From Luteimonas granuli (GTDB lineage: Bacteria > Pseudomonadota > Gammaproteobacteria > Xanthomonadales > Xanthomonadaceae): a DNA stretch of 64,000 bases. Positions 29,146 through 39,306 of the stretch are shown here, piece after piece. How positions within the stretch are numbered: position 1 is the stretch's first letter; every line of letters starts with the position of its first letter. The stretch covers positions 2,521,001 through 2,585,000 of the forward strand of contig NZ_CP042218.1 in assembly GCF_007795095.1 (NCBI RefSeq). The letters run 5' to 3'. The position numbers and the translations under genes were made by a program. Under the pieces are notes generated by a model. It was not told the DNA's origin, did no database searches, and saw only the letters and a program-made list of their open reading frames with translations.

Positions 29146-30009
29146 TCAACGCCGTTCCAGCACCAGCTGCGGGTCGATGCGGACATCGAACCAGCTCATG
29201 CCCCAGTGCAGGTGCGGGCCGGTCGAGCGGCCGGTGGAGCCCACGGCGGCGACGGTCTGACCCTGCTCGACGCGGTCGCCGGGCCGGACGTCGATGCGCG
29301 AGAGGTGGAGGAAGTTCGAACTGATGCCGTGGCCGTGGTCGATCAGCAGCGTGCCGCCGGTGAGGTAGAGGTCCGGGTCGGCGAAAGTGACGATGCCGGC
29401 CGCAGGCGCCTTGACCGGCGTGCCGGTGGGGGCGGCGATGTCCATGCCCGAGTGCGGGCTGCCGGGCTTCCCGTTGTAGACGCGGGCGCGGCCGAAGCGC
29501 CCGCTGACGCGGCCTTCGAGCGGCTGGATGAAGGGCCGTGCGAAATCGGCCCGGGCGTCGTCCCGGTTCCGCGCTTCGGCCACCCGGGCCTGCTCGCGGC
29601 GGATGCGCTCGGCGATCGCAGGCGGCGGGTCGACCGTGGCGGGAGGCACGCCGTCGATGCGCTGCTCGGGCCAGTCGCGCGGGTCCACGGCGATGCGGGC
29701 GTCGGTGCGGCTGCCGTCGGGGCGGGTGACGGCGACCAGCAGCGGGCCGGTCTCGTTGCGCCCGACGCCGAAGGCCACCGTGCCGTAGCCGGTGCTGCGC
29801 AGGACGCGGCCGCCGTATTCGACGCGGCTGCCGGCAGGCACCTTGCCGAGCACGAGCGCGCCCTGCCGCACGCGTTCCGGGAACACCACGCGCAGGTCCG
29901 CGGTGGCGGCGGAATCCGCGGCGGCGACCGCGGGGGCGGCCTGCGCGAGTGCAAGCGCCCAGGGGAGGGCGGAGAGCAGGCCGACCAGGACGGCGCCGGC
30001 CGCGTTCAT
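29146..30009 (-). CDS. Secreted M23 family metallopeptidase
   Basis: 287 aa. A signal peptide (about residues 1-27) is followed by a beta-rich N-terminal domain and a C-terminal LytM/M23 domain (about 180-285) with HSGMDIAAPTGTPV (His and Asp ligands), LLIDHGHGISSNFLHLS and PHLHWG. Probable peptidoglycan endopeptidase in the periplasm or outside the cell. Ends convergent with the cyclase 15 bp away. Lies just downstream of pyrC on the same strand. Confidence 0.9.
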   Translation of the reverse strand: MNAAGAVLVGLLSALPWALALAQAAPAVAAADSAATADLRVVFPERVRQGALVLGKVPAGSRVEYGGRVLRSTGYGTVAFGVGRNETGPLLVAVTRPDGSRTDARIAVDPRDWPEQRIDGVPPATVDPPPAIAERIRREQARVAEARNRDDARADFARPFIQPLEGRVSGRFGRARVYNGKPGSPHSGMDIAAPTGTPVKAPAAGIVTFADPDLYLTGGTLLIDHGHGISSNFLHLSRIDVRPGDRVEQGQTVAAVGSTGRSTGPHLHWGMSWFDVRIDPQLVLERR

Positions 30010-30040
30010 GGTGTGGCTCCCGGCGCGCTGGAAGCCGGTG

Positions 30041-31387
30041 TCACCTTGCGAATTCCAGGCGGCGGCCGGCGGGCGCGCCGAGCAGCTTCGACCCGTTCCA
30101 GGACAGGACACCGTTGACCCAGGTCGAAGCGATGCGTGAGCGGAAGGTGGTGCCTTCGAACGGCGACCAGCCGCACTTCGACAGCACGTCTTCGCGCCTC
30201 ACCGTGAACGGTGTGTCCTCGACCATCACCAGGTCGGCCCAGTAGCCCTCGCGCAGGAAGCCGCGCTCCTTGACGTCGAACAGCTGCGCCGGGGCGTGCG
30301 CGAACTTCTGCACCACGCGCGCGATGTCGAAGCGGCCTTCGTGCACGCACTCCAGCGCCGCCACCAGCGCGTACTGCACCAGCGGCAGGCCGCTGGGCGC
30401 ACGGGTGTAGGGCGCCTGCTTCTCTTCCCGGGTGTGCGGGGCGTGGTCGGTGGCCAGCACGTCGATGACGTCGTCGGCGAGCGCGCGCAGCAGGGCCTCG
30501 CGGTCGCTGGCGTCCTTGATCGCCGGATTGCACTTGATCTGGTGGCCCAGGCGCGCGTAGTCGGCGCGGTCGAAGCGCAGGAAGTGGATGCAGGTCTCGG
30601 CGGTGATCCGCTTGCGCAGCCGGCCGTCGGCGTCGACCAGCGGGCCGGCCTCGAACAGCGCCAGTTCGTCGGCGGTGGAGATGTGCAGCACGTGCAGGCG
30701 GGTGTCGTGGCGACGGGCCAGCTCCAGCGCCAGGCGCGTCGACCTGATGCAGGCCTCGCGCGAGCGGATGTCGGGATGCAGCTCCGCGGGGATGTCGTCG
30801 CCGTACTGCGCGCGCGCGGCCGACAGCGCCGCGTCGATCATCGGCGTGTCCTCGCAGTGGGTGATGATCGGCACCGGACTCTCGCGGAAGATCGCGTCGA
30901 GGGTCGCCGGGTCGTCGACGAGCATGTTGCCGGTGGAGGCGCCCATGAAGACCTTGAGGCCCGGGGTCGCGGCCGGATCGATGCCGCGCACCGCCTCCAG
31001 GTTGTCGTTGCTGGCGCCCATGTAGAAGCCGTGGTTGCCCCAGGCCCGGCCGGCGGCGCGGGCGTACTTGTCCTCCAGCGCCGCGGCGTCGAGCGTCGGT
31101 GGGCTGGTATTGGGCATGTCCATGAAGCTGGTCAGGCCGCCGGCGACCGCCGCCGCCGACTCGGTGGCGATGTCGGCCTTGTATTCGAGGCCCGGCTCGC
31201 GGAAGTGCACCTGGTCGTCGATCATGCCCGGCAGCAGACGGTGGCCGGCGGCGTCGAACACGGTCTCGCCGGCGCGCGGCGACAGGCTGCCGATCGCGTC
31301 GATGCGGCCGGCACGGATGCGCAGGTCGGCCTCGGACTCGCGGCCCTCGTTCACCAGGCGCGCATTCAGGATCAGGGTATCGGTCAT
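30041..31387 (-). CDS. pyrC: Dihydroorotase (amidohydrolase family)
   Basis: 448 aa. Forms dihydroorotate from carbamoyl-aspartate. Metal and substrate motifs: [12 protein letters not shown] (carboxylated Lys), [14 protein letters not shown], and LATDHAPH (catalytic Asp). The first metal motif reads [10 protein letters not shown], with Gln where most dihydroorotases have the first His of HxH; a subgroup of annotated PyrC proteins shares this form. It overlaps yidD by ATGA. Confidence 0.88.
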   Translation of the reverse strand: MTDTLILNARLVNEGRESEADLRIRAGRIDAIGSLSPRAGETVFDAAGHRLLPGMIDDQVHFREPGLEYKADIATESAAAVAGGLTSFMDMPNTSPPTLDAAALEDKYARAAGRAWGNHGFYMGASNDNLEAVRGIDPAATPGLKVFMGASTGNMLVDDPATLDAIFRESPVPIITHCEDTPMIDAALSAARAQYGDDIPAELHPDIRSREACIRSTRLALELARRHDTRLHVLHISTADELALFEAGPLVDADGRLRKRITAETCIHFLRFDRADYARLGHQIKCNPAIKDASDREALLRALADDVIDVLATDHAPHTREEKQAPYTRAPSGLPLVQYALVAALECVHEGRFDIARVVQKFAHAPAQLFDVKERGFLREGYWADLVMVEDTPFTVRREDVLSKCGWSPFEGTTFRSRIASTWVNGVLSWNGSKLLGAPAGRRLEFAR

Positions 31388-31620
31388 GGCGGAGGTCCGT
31401 GGTCGCGCGGCGGGACCGGGTCCAGGCCGCCGGGGTGGAGGGGATGGCAGCGGCCGATGCGCCTGGCTGCCAGCCAGCTTCCGCGCAGGGCGCCGTGCAC
31501 CGCGATGGCCTCCATGGCGTATTCCGAACAGCTGGGCACGAACCGGCAGCGCGGGCCGAGCAGGGGGCTGAGCCAGCGTTTGTAGCCGCGCAGGAGCGCG
31601 ATGAGCGTGCGATCGATCAA
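31384..31620 (-). CDS. yidD: Membrane protein insertion efficiency factor YidD
   Basis: 78 aa. Diagnostic motifs: [25 protein letters not shown], then [14 protein letters not shown] and a Pro/His-rich tail. Two cysteines of the YidD core are present. TTG start at 31620 gives the expected N-terminus ([12 protein letters not shown]); no good ribosome-binding site is seen. Usually sits by rpmH/rnpA/yidC; here it is separate and coupled to pyrC. Confidence 0.88.
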   Translation of the reverse strand: MIDRTLIALLRGYKRWLSPLLGPRCRFVPSCSEYAMEAIAVHGALRGSWLAARRIGRCHPLHPGGLDPVPPRDHGPPP

Positions 31621-31660
31621 GGAGGCGTCGGCGGATTGGGGTGCGCGGCGGCGCGCGCGG

Positions 31661-31689
31661 TTGCCGCTGCAGTCGGGGCAGGGTATAAC
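31661..31689 (+). promoter_or_regulatory. Sigma-70 promoter for dksA
   Basis: TTGCCG (31661-31666), 17-bp spacer, TATAAC (31684-31689). Good match to the housekeeping consensus and correct strand for dksA, leaving a 5' leader of about 190 nt in which no known RNA motif was recognised. Confidence 0.55.
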
Positions 31690-31885
31690 AGCCCGCTTTC
31701 CCGTCCAAGCGTCGGGAGTGTGGCGCCGGCCACAAGCGCGTTCCCCCGAACGCTTCCCGGTGGCCGGACTCGACTGTCGTTGCCGCGTGCGGCCACGGAT
31801 CGGTGACGCCTCTCTCCCGCTGCCTGGCCGACGGCCGGCCGCGCGAGCGGACCGGCGCCCACTTGTCCCAGAAGGATCGCCGATC

Positions 31886-32914
31886 GTGGCAGTGAAGAAG
31901 ACCGTCAAGAAGGCCGCCAAGGCCGCCAAGCCCGCGGCCGGGAAGGCCGCCCCGAAGAAGGCCGCCAAGGCACCGGCCAAGGCCGCCGCGAAGAAGGCTC
32001 CCGCGAAGGCGGCGCCGAAGAAGGCCGCAAAGCCGGCCGCGAAGAAGGCGGTGAAGGCTCCGGTCCGGAAGGCCGCGGAGAAGAAGGTGGTCGCGAAGAA
32101 GGCCGTTGCGAAGAAGGCGGTTGCGAAGAAGGCCGTCACCCCCGCCGCGCCCGCGAAGAAGGTTGCCGCGAAGAAGGTTGCGCCGGCGAAGAAGGCGGCC
32201 GTCGGCAAGGCGGCTCCGGCCAAGGCTCCAGCCAAGGCTGCGAAGCCCGTGGCCAAGGCCGCGCCGGCGAAGAAGGTCGCGCCCGCGGTGATGGCGCCCG
32301 CCGCCAGGACCGCGCCGGCGACGGCGCGCAAGGCCACCGCCAAGCCCTCGACCAAGGTCGGCCAGGCGCAGCCCGAGGCGCGGAAGGCGCCGGCCCGCCC
32401 CGTTGGCAAGGTCGCGGTGGCGTTGACCAACCGCCAGGCCCCTCCGCCGGCCCCGAAGACCCGTTACAAGGTCATCGCCTACAAGACCGACGAGGCCACC
32501 GGCCGCCCGATCCTCCCCGCGGGCTACCGGCCCGGTCCGGAGGAGGAGTACATGAGCCCGCTGCAGCTCGAGTATTTCCGCCAGCGCCTGCTGGACTGGC
32601 GCGCCGATCTGGTGGACGAGTCCAAGCAGACCATCGAGAACCTCAAGGACGAAGTGCGCGACGTGGGCGACGACGCCGAGCGCGCGACCCGCGAGACCGA
32701 GAACTCGCTGGAACTTCGCACCCGCGACCGCTACCGCAAACTGATCGGCAAGATCGACAGCACGCTCAAGCGCGTGGACTCGGGCGAGTACGGTTTCAGC
32801 GTGGATTCGGGCGAGGAGATCGGCCTCGACCGACTCGAGGCGCGCCTGACCGCCGAGCGCACCATCGACGAGCAGGAGCGCTGGGAGCACCTGCAGAAGC
32901 AGATCGGCGACTGA
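31886..32914 (+). CDS. dksA: DksA-family RNA polymerase-binding protein, Lys/Ala-rich tail, no zinc cysteines
   Basis: 342 aa. The C-terminal 120 residues are Dks[18 protein letters not shown], coiled-coil tip DDAERATRE, and [18 protein letters not shown]. DksA binds the RNA polymerase secondary channel and mediates the stringent response with ppGpp. All four zinc-finger cysteines of E. coli DksA are replaced ([11 protein letters not shown] and TAERTIDE), so this form is zinc-independent. About 190 N-terminal residues are AKKA-type repeats like histone H1/AlgP, a feature of xanthomonad DksA, likely nucleic-acid binding. GTG start at 31886 with GAAGGA upstream; an earlier in-frame ATG (31601) would lie before the promoter. 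Confidence 0.88.
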   Translation: MAVKKTVKKAAKAAKPAAGKAAPKKAAKAPAKAAAKKAPAKAAPKKAAKPAAKKAVKAPVRKAAEKKVVAKKAVAKKAVAKKAVTPAAPAKKVAAKKVAPAKKAAVGKAAPAKAPAKAAKPVAKAAPAKKVAPAVMAPAARTAPATARKATAKPSTKVGQAQPEARKAPARPVGKVAVALTNRQAPPPAPKTRYKVIAYKTDEATGRPILPAGYRPGPEEEYMSPLQLEYFRQRLLDWRADLVDESKQTIENLKDEVRDVGDDAERATRETENSLELRTRDRYRKLIGKIDSTLKRVDSGEYGFSVDSGEEIGLDRLEARLTAERTIDEQERWEHLQKQIGD

Positions 32915-32916
32915 GT

Positions 32917-33046
32917 CCGCCCTCCGTCCGCAGGGCGGAAGAAGCCCGTCGTACGGGCCGGAATGGAGTGCCCCGGCGACCAGGGTTGTCGGGGACTCCC
33001 TGACAGGGTTTGGCACCTTGTCGCGAAGGTTACGGCTTCGCGACAA
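32917..33046 (+). terminator. Hairpins between dksA and the riboswitch
   Basis: Two inverted repeats without a T-tract: CCGCCCT/AGGGCGG (32917-32938) directly after dksA, and TTGTCGCGAAG/CTTCGCGACAA (33018-33046, 11-bp arms, 7-nt loop) abutting the riboswitch. Either may end dksA transcription; neither is a classical intrinsic terminator. Confidence 0.35.
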
Positions 33047-33140
33047 TCGTTCGGCACGACAACGGCAAATCCATCGAAAGGTGGAGACGTAAAGCCACCG
33101 GCCTACAGGCGCGAGCCCAGGGTAGCGGGGCTACCGAATG
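33047..33140 (+). ncRNA. Cyclic-di-GMP-I (GEMM-I) riboswitch
   Basis: Conserved core in order: CACGA, CGGCAAATCC, GAAA loop, GGTGGAGACGTAAAGCCACC, GGCCT, and the second helix GGTAGCGGGGCTACC. Closing helix CGTTCGG/CCGAATG allows one G-T pair. Close to the V. cholerae Vc2 aptamer. The following fimbrial gene starts 112 nt later. GGGTAGC (33120-33126) is complementary to GCTACCC (33243-33249), just after the ribosome-binding site, suggesting translational control, ON with ligand (inference). Confidence 0.88.
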
Positions 33141-33251
33141 CAACCCCGCGTCCCGGACCCTGGTCCGGTCGACATGCCCGGGACAGCCCGGTTGCCGTGC
33201 CTTGCCTGCGTCTGCGGGCGAGTCCACACCAACCTTGAAGGGGCTACCCGC

Positions 33252-33752
33252 ATGAACCTGAACAAGCTCGCCATCGCCGCCGCTCTGGCGATCACCGCCA
33301 CCGGCGTGCAGGCCGCCGACACCACCGGAACCTTCACCGTCTCGACCAATGTCACGGCGTCGTGCGAGGTGAGCGCCACCGATCTCGTCTTCACGGACGT
33401 CGATCCGCTTGCCAATGCGACCACCGCTACCGACGGCGACACGACCATCTCGGTGACCTGCTCCAACACCACGCCGTACAACGTCGGCCTGAGCGTCGGC
33501 TCGGGCGCCGGCGCCACGGTCGCGGCGCGCAAGATGACCCACACCGACACCACCAGCACGCTGGATTACGCGCTGTTCAGTGATGCGGGGCGGACCACCG
33601 ACTGGGGCCACACGGTCTCCACCGATACCGTCCCCGGCACCGGCACCGGCGTCGCCCAGAGCCTCACCGTGTATGGCCAGATCGCCTCCGGCCAGGAGAC
33701 CGCCAAGGTCGGTGCGTACACGGACACCATCACGGTCACGGTCACCTACTGA
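33252..33752 (+). CDS. Spore-coat-U/Csu-type major fimbrial subunit
   Basis: 166 aa. Signal peptide (residues 1-21, ending GVQAA), then an SCPU domain: FTVSTNVTASCEVSA, DVDPLAN, TTISVTCSNTTPYNVGL, ending TDTITVTVTY, the alternating C-terminal strand used for donor-strand exchange. Such subunits form archaic chaperone-usher (sigma/Csu) fimbriae for surface attachment. GAAGGGG precedes the ATG. First gene after the c-di-GMP riboswitch; overlaps the chaperone gene (ATGA). Confidence 0.88.
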   Translation: MNLNKLAIAAALAITATGVQAADTTGTFTVSTNVTASCEVSATDLVFTDVDPLANATTATDGDTTISVTCSNTTPYNVGLSVGSGAGATVAARKMTHTDTTSTLDYALFSDAGRTTDWGHTVSTDTVPGTGTGVAQSLTVYGQIASGQETAKVGAYTDTITVTVTY

Positions 33753-34483
33753 TGCGCCATGCGCTGGTCCGGCCCCGCACGTTCGTGCGGGGCCTTCTCG
33801 GCGTTGGCCTGGCGCTGCTCGCGCCGGTCGCGCTGGCGGCCGGCTTCCAGGTCTCTCCCACCATCGCGGAAGTCGCACCCGGCGTCCGCGTGGCCAGCTT
33901 CGAGCTGCGGAACCCGGGCGAGGAGACGCTCACCATCCAGGTGGATGCGCTGGACTGGACCCAGAGCGCCGAGGGCGGCGACGCGCTCGCGCCCGCACGC
34001 GACGTGGTGATCGTGCCGCGTCTCGCCACCCTGCCGCCGCGCGGCTCGCAGCTGGTGCGCATCGCGGTGCAGGGAGAGGTCGCGCGGGAACGCGCCTATC
34101 GCCTGCGCCTGCGCGAGGTTCCGCCGCCGCCGCCGCCGGGCTTCATGGGCGTGCGCACCCTGGTGGAACAGCTCGTGCCCGTGTTCTTCCAGACCGCCGC
34201 CACCGCCGACGCGGTCGAGTGGCGTGTACTTCCGGGGGCGGCGGGCGAGCTGCTGCTCGCCGCGCGCAATGCCGGCGGGCGCCATCTTCGGCTCAGCGGC
34301 CTCCGTCTGGTGGATCCGCGCGGCGCCGTGCTCGCCGAACGCGGGGGCCCCGGCTACGTACTCGCCGGGCAGTCGACGCAATGGCCGCTGGACACGCATG
34401 CGCGCCCGGCGCGGGGCGATGCAGTCCGGCTCGAGTTCCTCAGCCATGGCGAAGCGCGTTCCATTCCGCTCCAGGTGGAGTGA
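33752..34483 (+). CDS. Periplasmic fimbrial chaperone (CsuC type)
   Basis: 243 aa. Signal peptide (about residues 1-29), then a PapD-like N-terminal domain: FQVSPTIAEVAPG, ASFELRNPGEETLTIQV, and YRLRLREVPPPPPPG before the G1 strand region. The second domain is shorter and lies at about 150-243. Holds subunits until delivery to the usher. Coupled to both neighbours. Confidence 0.88.
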   Translation: MRHALVRPRTFVRGLLGVGLALLAPVALAAGFQVSPTIAEVAPGVRVASFELRNPGEETLTIQVDALDWTQSAEGGDALAPARDVVIVPRLATLPPRGSQLVRIAVQGEVARERAYRLRLREVPPPPPPGFMGVRTLVEQLVPVFFQTAATADAVEWRVLPGAAGELLLAARNAGGRHLRLSGLRLVDPRGAVLAERGGPGYVLAGQSTQWPLDTHARPARGDAVRLEFLSHGEARSIPLQVE

Positions 34484-37009
34484 TCGGACGGGACCTTCTC
34501 CCGCCCTTGGCAGGCGGCTGCTGTCCATGACGCTTGCCCTGATGTTCGCCGGCACGGTCTCCGCCGAGGAGCGTGAAGACTGGTACCTGGCCGCACTCGA
34601 CCACATGGACAGCGGTCTCGGCGTCCTGCTGCTGACGGTCGACGACGGCAACCGGTGGATCCGGGTGAGCGATCTCCGCTTGCTGGAGCTTCCCGTGCCC
34701 GCCGCGCCCACGCGCCTGCATGCCGGCGAAACCTACGTGCCGCTCTCGAGCCTGGCGCTCGCGGCCGACATCGACGCGATCGGCGGCCGCCTGCATCTGT
34801 TCGATCCGCACACGCTCGCCGTCGCGACCACCGAGGACCTGGTCGTGGACATCACCGTCAACGGCCTCGCCCTGCCCGAACCGCAGATCATCCGGCGGCA
34901 GGGCCGGGACCTGCTGTTGTCGCCGCAGACGCTCGCGTTGGCCCACCTGGCGCCCGCGGCCGGCGACGCGGACTGGGTCCCGGTGCGCAGCTTCGCCGGC
35001 GACCACTACGTGCTCGATGAGCGCCGCATGCGCCTGGAGATCACCGCGGCTCCCGGGCACTTCGCATCGACCCGGCTGCGGCTTGGGGGTCCCGACGTCG
35101 CACCGCTGGCGCACGCGCGCGCCCCCTGTCCGCGATCGTCGGCTACGACATCGGCGTGGGGCAGGGCCCAGAGGGCGAGCGGCGCGGCTCGCTGCTGCTC
35201 GACGGCGCCCTGTCGGGAGGACGCCTCGGCTGCCGCAACCGCGCCGTCTGGCGCACGGGCTTCTCCTGGTCGCGGCTCGACAGCACCTGCTTCGTGGACT
35301 GGCCGGAGCGGCGCCTGTCGCTCGCGGCGGGCGACGGCATCAGCCGCGACTCCAGCCTCTCGCCGGCGGTGCGCTACGGCGGCGTGCGCGTCGGCACCGA
35401 TTTCGACCTGCAGCCGCATCTGCGCACCCAGCCCCTGCTCGGCGTCCAGGGAACCGCGCGCCTGCCTTCGGTCCTGGAGATCTGGTCACGCCAGCAGCTC
35501 GCCTTCCGCGGCGAGCTGCCGCCCGGCCCGTTCATGGTGGACGGCATTCCCTCGCAGACGGGCCGCGGACTGCTGGAAGCGGTCGTCATCGACGCGCTCG
35601 GCCGCCAGGTGCTGGTGAGCACGCCGTTCTACTCCGATCCCGACCTGCTGCGGCCCGGGCTGACCGACTGGTCGCTCGAATCCGGCCGCTTGCGGGAAGG
35701 GTTCCTGTCCCCCGACGACCGCTACGGCGACCGCTTCGCACTGTTCTCGTGGCGGCGCGGTCTGGCTCCGTACTGGACCCTGGAAACACGCGTCGAATGG
35801 CAGGCTTCGCACCATCTGTACGGTGTCGCCAACCACCTGCGACTCGGCCATTCCGGCGTCGCCGAGATCTCCGCCGCCCGCTCCGAGGGCGGGAGCGTGC
35901 GCGGCGACGCGTGGGCGCTGGGGTACACCTTCCAGGGGCAGCGCTGGGCCCTGGGTCTCCGCTACGCGGGCTATGACCGGGAATACCGCGATCTCGCCTA
36001 TCCGGTGGAAGGCGCCGCCCCGGCGCGCGACGCCCGGGCGAACGCAGGTCTGAGGCTCGGCCGGGCATCGCTGTCCATCGGCGCGGTCGTGCGCGACAGT
36101 CGCGCGGCCGGTGAACAACGGCTCGCGCGCGCTGCCCTCAACGTGCCGCTCGGCAGAGGCTTCCTCAACCTGACCGCGTTCCGTCCGCTGCAGGACGCGA
36201 GCGGAACGCTGTACGGCGCGATCTTCACCCTGCCCCTGTCCCACCACCGTTCCGCATCCGCCTGGCTGAGCGCCGACAGCGAGGGCATCGACCCTGGCGT
36301 CACGCTGCAGCGCAGCCTGCCGGTGGGGCCCGGCTACGGCTACCGGGTATCGCACGAGGACTCCGCGCTCGGGGCGCGCACCACCATGGAGGGCCGGCTG
36401 CGCACCGACGCGGCGCAGTGGAGCGCGGCCGCGTTGCGGACCGGCACCGGGACCGACGTCCGGATCGGCGCGACGGGCGCGCTGGTGGCGACCCGCCAGG
36501 GCGTGTTTCCGACCACCGACGACGGTGGAAGCTTCGCGCTGGTCGATCTGCCGCAGGCGGATGGCCGCGTCCTGCGCGAGCACCAGTTCGCCGCCTCCAC
36601 CCGGGCCAACGGCAAGGCGCTGGTCTCCGGCCTGCGACCCTTCGAGTCCAACCGGCTCGACCTCGACAGCACCAGCCTGGCGCTCTCCACCCGTATCCGC
36701 GATACCCGCCTCGAGCTGGTTCCGGGCCGGCGCCAGGTCGTCCTCGCCGATTTCGGCGCCAGCCGCATGGTGCCGGTCACCCTGCGCGTGACGACCCGTG
36801 ACGGCACGCCGGTCGCCGCCGGCGCGCTCGCACGCTGGTCGGACCGCGCATCCACCCAGGTCGGCTACGACGGGCTGATGTACGTGGAGCTGGAAGATGG
36901 CGCGCATCCGATCGAGATCACATGGTCGGGACAGCGGTGCACGATTCCCGCGGCCGCGCTCCCCACAGCACCGGACCCTTCCCTGATCTACGAGGCGACC
37001 TGCCAATGA
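34446..37009 (+). CDS. Fimbrial outer-membrane usher (CsuD type), frameshifted
   Basis: Secretes and assembles the fimbrial subunits. The ATG at 34446 lies within the chaperone 3' end and supplies a basic n-region before LLSMTLALMFAGTVSA; ATG 34527 is an alternative. N-terminal domain about residues 30-190. The frame breaks at five C (35122-35126); one more C gives RAPLSAIVGYDIGVGQ and an 854-aa usher. The beta barrel, plug and C-terminal domain (ending TIPAAALPTAPDPSLIYEATC) lie downstream of the break. If real, the break would abolish fimbriae. Confidence 0.86.
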
Positions 37010-37464
37010 CTGCTCCCGACCCGCGGCGCCGCTCCCCGTCCGGATGCCGGCCGCTGCTGCTCCTGGCCCTCCTGGGCGCCGGCCCGGCTGCGGCCTGCAC
37101 CATCGACATCGCCGCGCTCTCGTTCGGCAGCATCGATCCGCTCGCCAATGCCGCCAGCGACAGCGTCACCACGTTCACGGTGACCTGTCCGGTCGACACC
37201 GCCTACTCCGCGACGGTGACCGCGGGCGCCGGCAGCTACGCGGATCGCCGGATGACGAGCGCGGGAGGCACTCTCGACTACCAGCTCTACACCGAGGCGA
37301 GCAGGAGCCTCGTGTGGGGCGACGGCAGCGCGGGCACCAGCGTCATCTCGGGCGCGGCGGGGCCCGCGGGCGTCACCCGCAGTCTCTACGGCCGCGTGCC
37401 CGCGCAACCGATGGCGATCCCCGGAAGCTACTCGGACACGCTGCTGGTGACGGTCACCTACTGA
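37006..37464 (+). CDS. SCPU-domain minor fimbrial subunit / tip protein
   Basis: 152 aa. Signal peptide (about residues 1-31, ending AAAC), then a single SCPU domain sharing SFGSIDPLANA, TTFTVTCPVDTAYS and the terminal YSDTLLVTVTY with the major subunit at 33252. ATGA overlap with the usher. It closes the operon, where Csu-type systems keep a tip or minor subunit; Csu tip proteins are usually two-domain, so its exact role is uncertain. Confidence 0.8.
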   Translation: MTAPDPRRRSPSGCRPLLLLALLGAGPAAACTIDIAALSFGSIDPLANAASDSVTTFTVTCPVDTAYSATVTAGAGSYADRRMTSAGGTLDYQLYTEASRSLVWGDGSAGTSVISGAAGPAGVTRSLYGRVPAQPMAIPGSYSDTLLVTVTY

Positions 37465-37486
37465 GCGACCGGCCGCGGGCGCCGTG

Positions 37487-39190
37487 CTATGCGCGTCCGG
37501 AAAGCCGGCGCGCCATCTCGTCGCGCATGAGGTGCTTCTGCACCTTGCCGGAGACCGTCAGAGGATACGCGTCGACGAACTCCACGTAGCGCGGGATCTT
37601 GTAGTGGGCGATGCGTCCGCGGCAGTAGTCCCGGACGTCGTCGGCGTCGAGCGACGCGCCATCGGCCAGCCGGATCCAGGCGCAGACCTCCTCGCCATAG
37701 ACGGGGTCGGGCACGCCGAACACCTGGACGTCCAGGATGTCCGGGTGTTCGTACAGGAACTCCTCGATCTCCCGCGGATAGATGTTCTCGCCGCCGCGGA
37801 TCAGCATGTCCTTGAGCCGGCCGACGATGCGGCAGTAGCCATCGTCATCGATGGTGGCGAGGTCGCCGGTGTGCATCCAGCCGTCGGCATCGATGGCCTC
37901 GGCGGTGCGCACCGGGTCGTTCCAGTAGCCGCGCATCACCGAATAGCCGCGCGTGTGCAGCTCGCCGACCACGCCGCGCGGGACGGTGTTGCCGTGCCGG
38001 TCCGCGATCCGCACCTCGACGTGCGGGTGGATGCGACCGACCGAATCCACCCGCCGGTCGACGGGATCGTCGGCGGTGGTCTGGAAGCTCACCGGACTGG
38101 TCTCGGTCATGCCGTAGCAGATGGTGACGTCGGACATGTGCATGCGCTCCGTCACCTGGCGCATGACCTCGATCGGGCAGTTCGAGCCGGCCATGATCCC
38201 GGTGCGCAGCGTCGACAGGTCGAAGTCCGCGAAGCGCGGGTGCGAGAGCATCGCGATGAACATGGTCGGCACGCCGTGCAGGGCGGTGCAGCGCTCCTCC
38301 TGCACCGTGCGCAGCGTGGCGTCGGCGTCGAAGCCCTCGCCGGGCAGCACCATGCAGGTGCCGTGGGTGACCGCGGCCAGGTTGGCCAGGACCATCCCGA
38401 ACGTGTGGTAGAAGGGCACCGGGATGCACAGGCGGTCGCGCTCGGTGAAGCGCAGGCGCTCGCCGATGAAGAAGCCGTTGTTGACCACGTTGTGATGGGT
38501 CAGGGTCGCGCCCTTGGGTGAACCCATGGTGCCGGACGTGAACTGGATGTTGATCGCGTCGTGCGGGTCGAGCAGCGGCTGCATCGCGGCCAGGCGGGCA
38601 TGCGCGTCGGGATCCCGGCAATCCGCGATGTCGTCGAAGCGCCAGGCGCCGGGCGAGCCGTCGCCCTCGGCGTCGTCGCCCAGCAGGATCGCGTGGCGCA
38701 GCGTCGGCAGCCGGCTGGAACGCAGATGGCCGGGCGGGGTCGAGTCGAGTTCAGGCGCGATCTCGCGCAGCAGGGCGACGTAATCCGACGTCTTGAACCT
38801 GCGCGCCAGCACCAGCGCCTTGCAGTCCACCAGCTTCAGCGCGTACTCGAGTTCGTGCGTGCGGTACGCCGGGTTGATGTTGACCAGCACCAGGCCGGCG
38901 CGGGCGCTGGCGAACTGCATGAGGGTCCATTCGCTGCGGTTGAGCGACCAGATGCCGATGCGGTCGCCCCGCTCCAGTCCCAGGGCCAGCAGGCCGGCGG
39001 CCAGGCGGGTCACGCGTCCGTCGAACTCGCGCCAGGTCCAGCGCACGCCCTGTGGCGGCACCACCAGCGCCTCGCGTTCCGGCCAGGCGTCGGCGATGCG
39101 GGCAAGCATCGCGCCGACGGTTTCCCGCAGCAGCGGCTGCGAGGTGTCTCCACGGACGTGGCTGGGGGCAGGCAGGGAGGTGACGGTCAT
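37487..39190 (-). CDS. AMP-binding acyl-CoA synthetase
   Basis: 567 aa ANL-superfamily enzyme that activates a carboxylic acid to acyl-AMP and then acyl-CoA. P-loop-like motif [36 protein letters not shown] and [16 protein letters not shown] (hinge), plus catalytic Lys in TVSGKVQKH. Closest general match is the medium/long-chain fatty-acyl-CoA synthetase group; substrate not readable. Convergent with the fimbrial operon. Confidence 0.9.
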   Translation of the reverse strand: MTVTSLPAPSHVRGDTSQPLLRETVGAMLARIADAWPEREALVVPPQGVRWTWREFDGRVTRLAAGLLALGLERGDRIGIWSLNRSEWTLMQFASARAGLVLVNINPAYRTHELEYALKLVDCKALVLARRFKTSDYVALLREIAPELDSTPPGHLRSSRLPTLRHAILLGDDAEGDGSPGAWRFDDIADCRDPDAHARLAAMQPLLDPHDAINIQFTSGTMGSPKGATLTHHNVVNNGFFIGERLRFTERDRLCIPVPFYHTFGMVLANLAAVTHGTCMVLPGEGFDADATLRTVQEERCTALHGVPTMFIAMLSHPRFADFDLSTLRTGIMAGSNCPIEVMRQVTERMHMSDVTICYGMTETSPVSFQTTADDPVDRRVDSVGRIHPHVEVRIADRHGNTVPRGVVGELHTRGYSVMRGYWNDPVRTAEAIDADGWMHTGDLATIDDDGYCRIVGRLKDMLIRGGENIYPREIEEFLYEHPDILDVQVFGVPDPVYGEEVCAWIRLADGASLDADDVRDYCRGRIAHYKIPRYVEFVDAYPLTVSGKVQKHLMRDEMARRLSGRA

Positions 39191-39306
39191 GGCGCGGCGC
39201 GGCCCGGAGGGGGGAATCCCGAGAATAGGGCGTCGGCGCCGGCGGTGCGTACGCGACCTTGGGCGGATGGACGGACGCTGTGTTGCAGCACCCGGCGCCC
39301 CCCGGA

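Noticed and set aside
31601..31885. Extended DksA N-terminus from an upstream ATG
   Set aside because: It would begin before the good -35/-10 promoter (31661-31689), and the extra residues lack the Lys/Ala character; the GTG at 31886 has a ribosome-binding site.
33141..33251. Riboswitch-controlled intrinsic terminator
   Set aside because: Hairpins such as CCGGACCCTGGTCCGG are present but no T-tract follows; translational control is the better reading.
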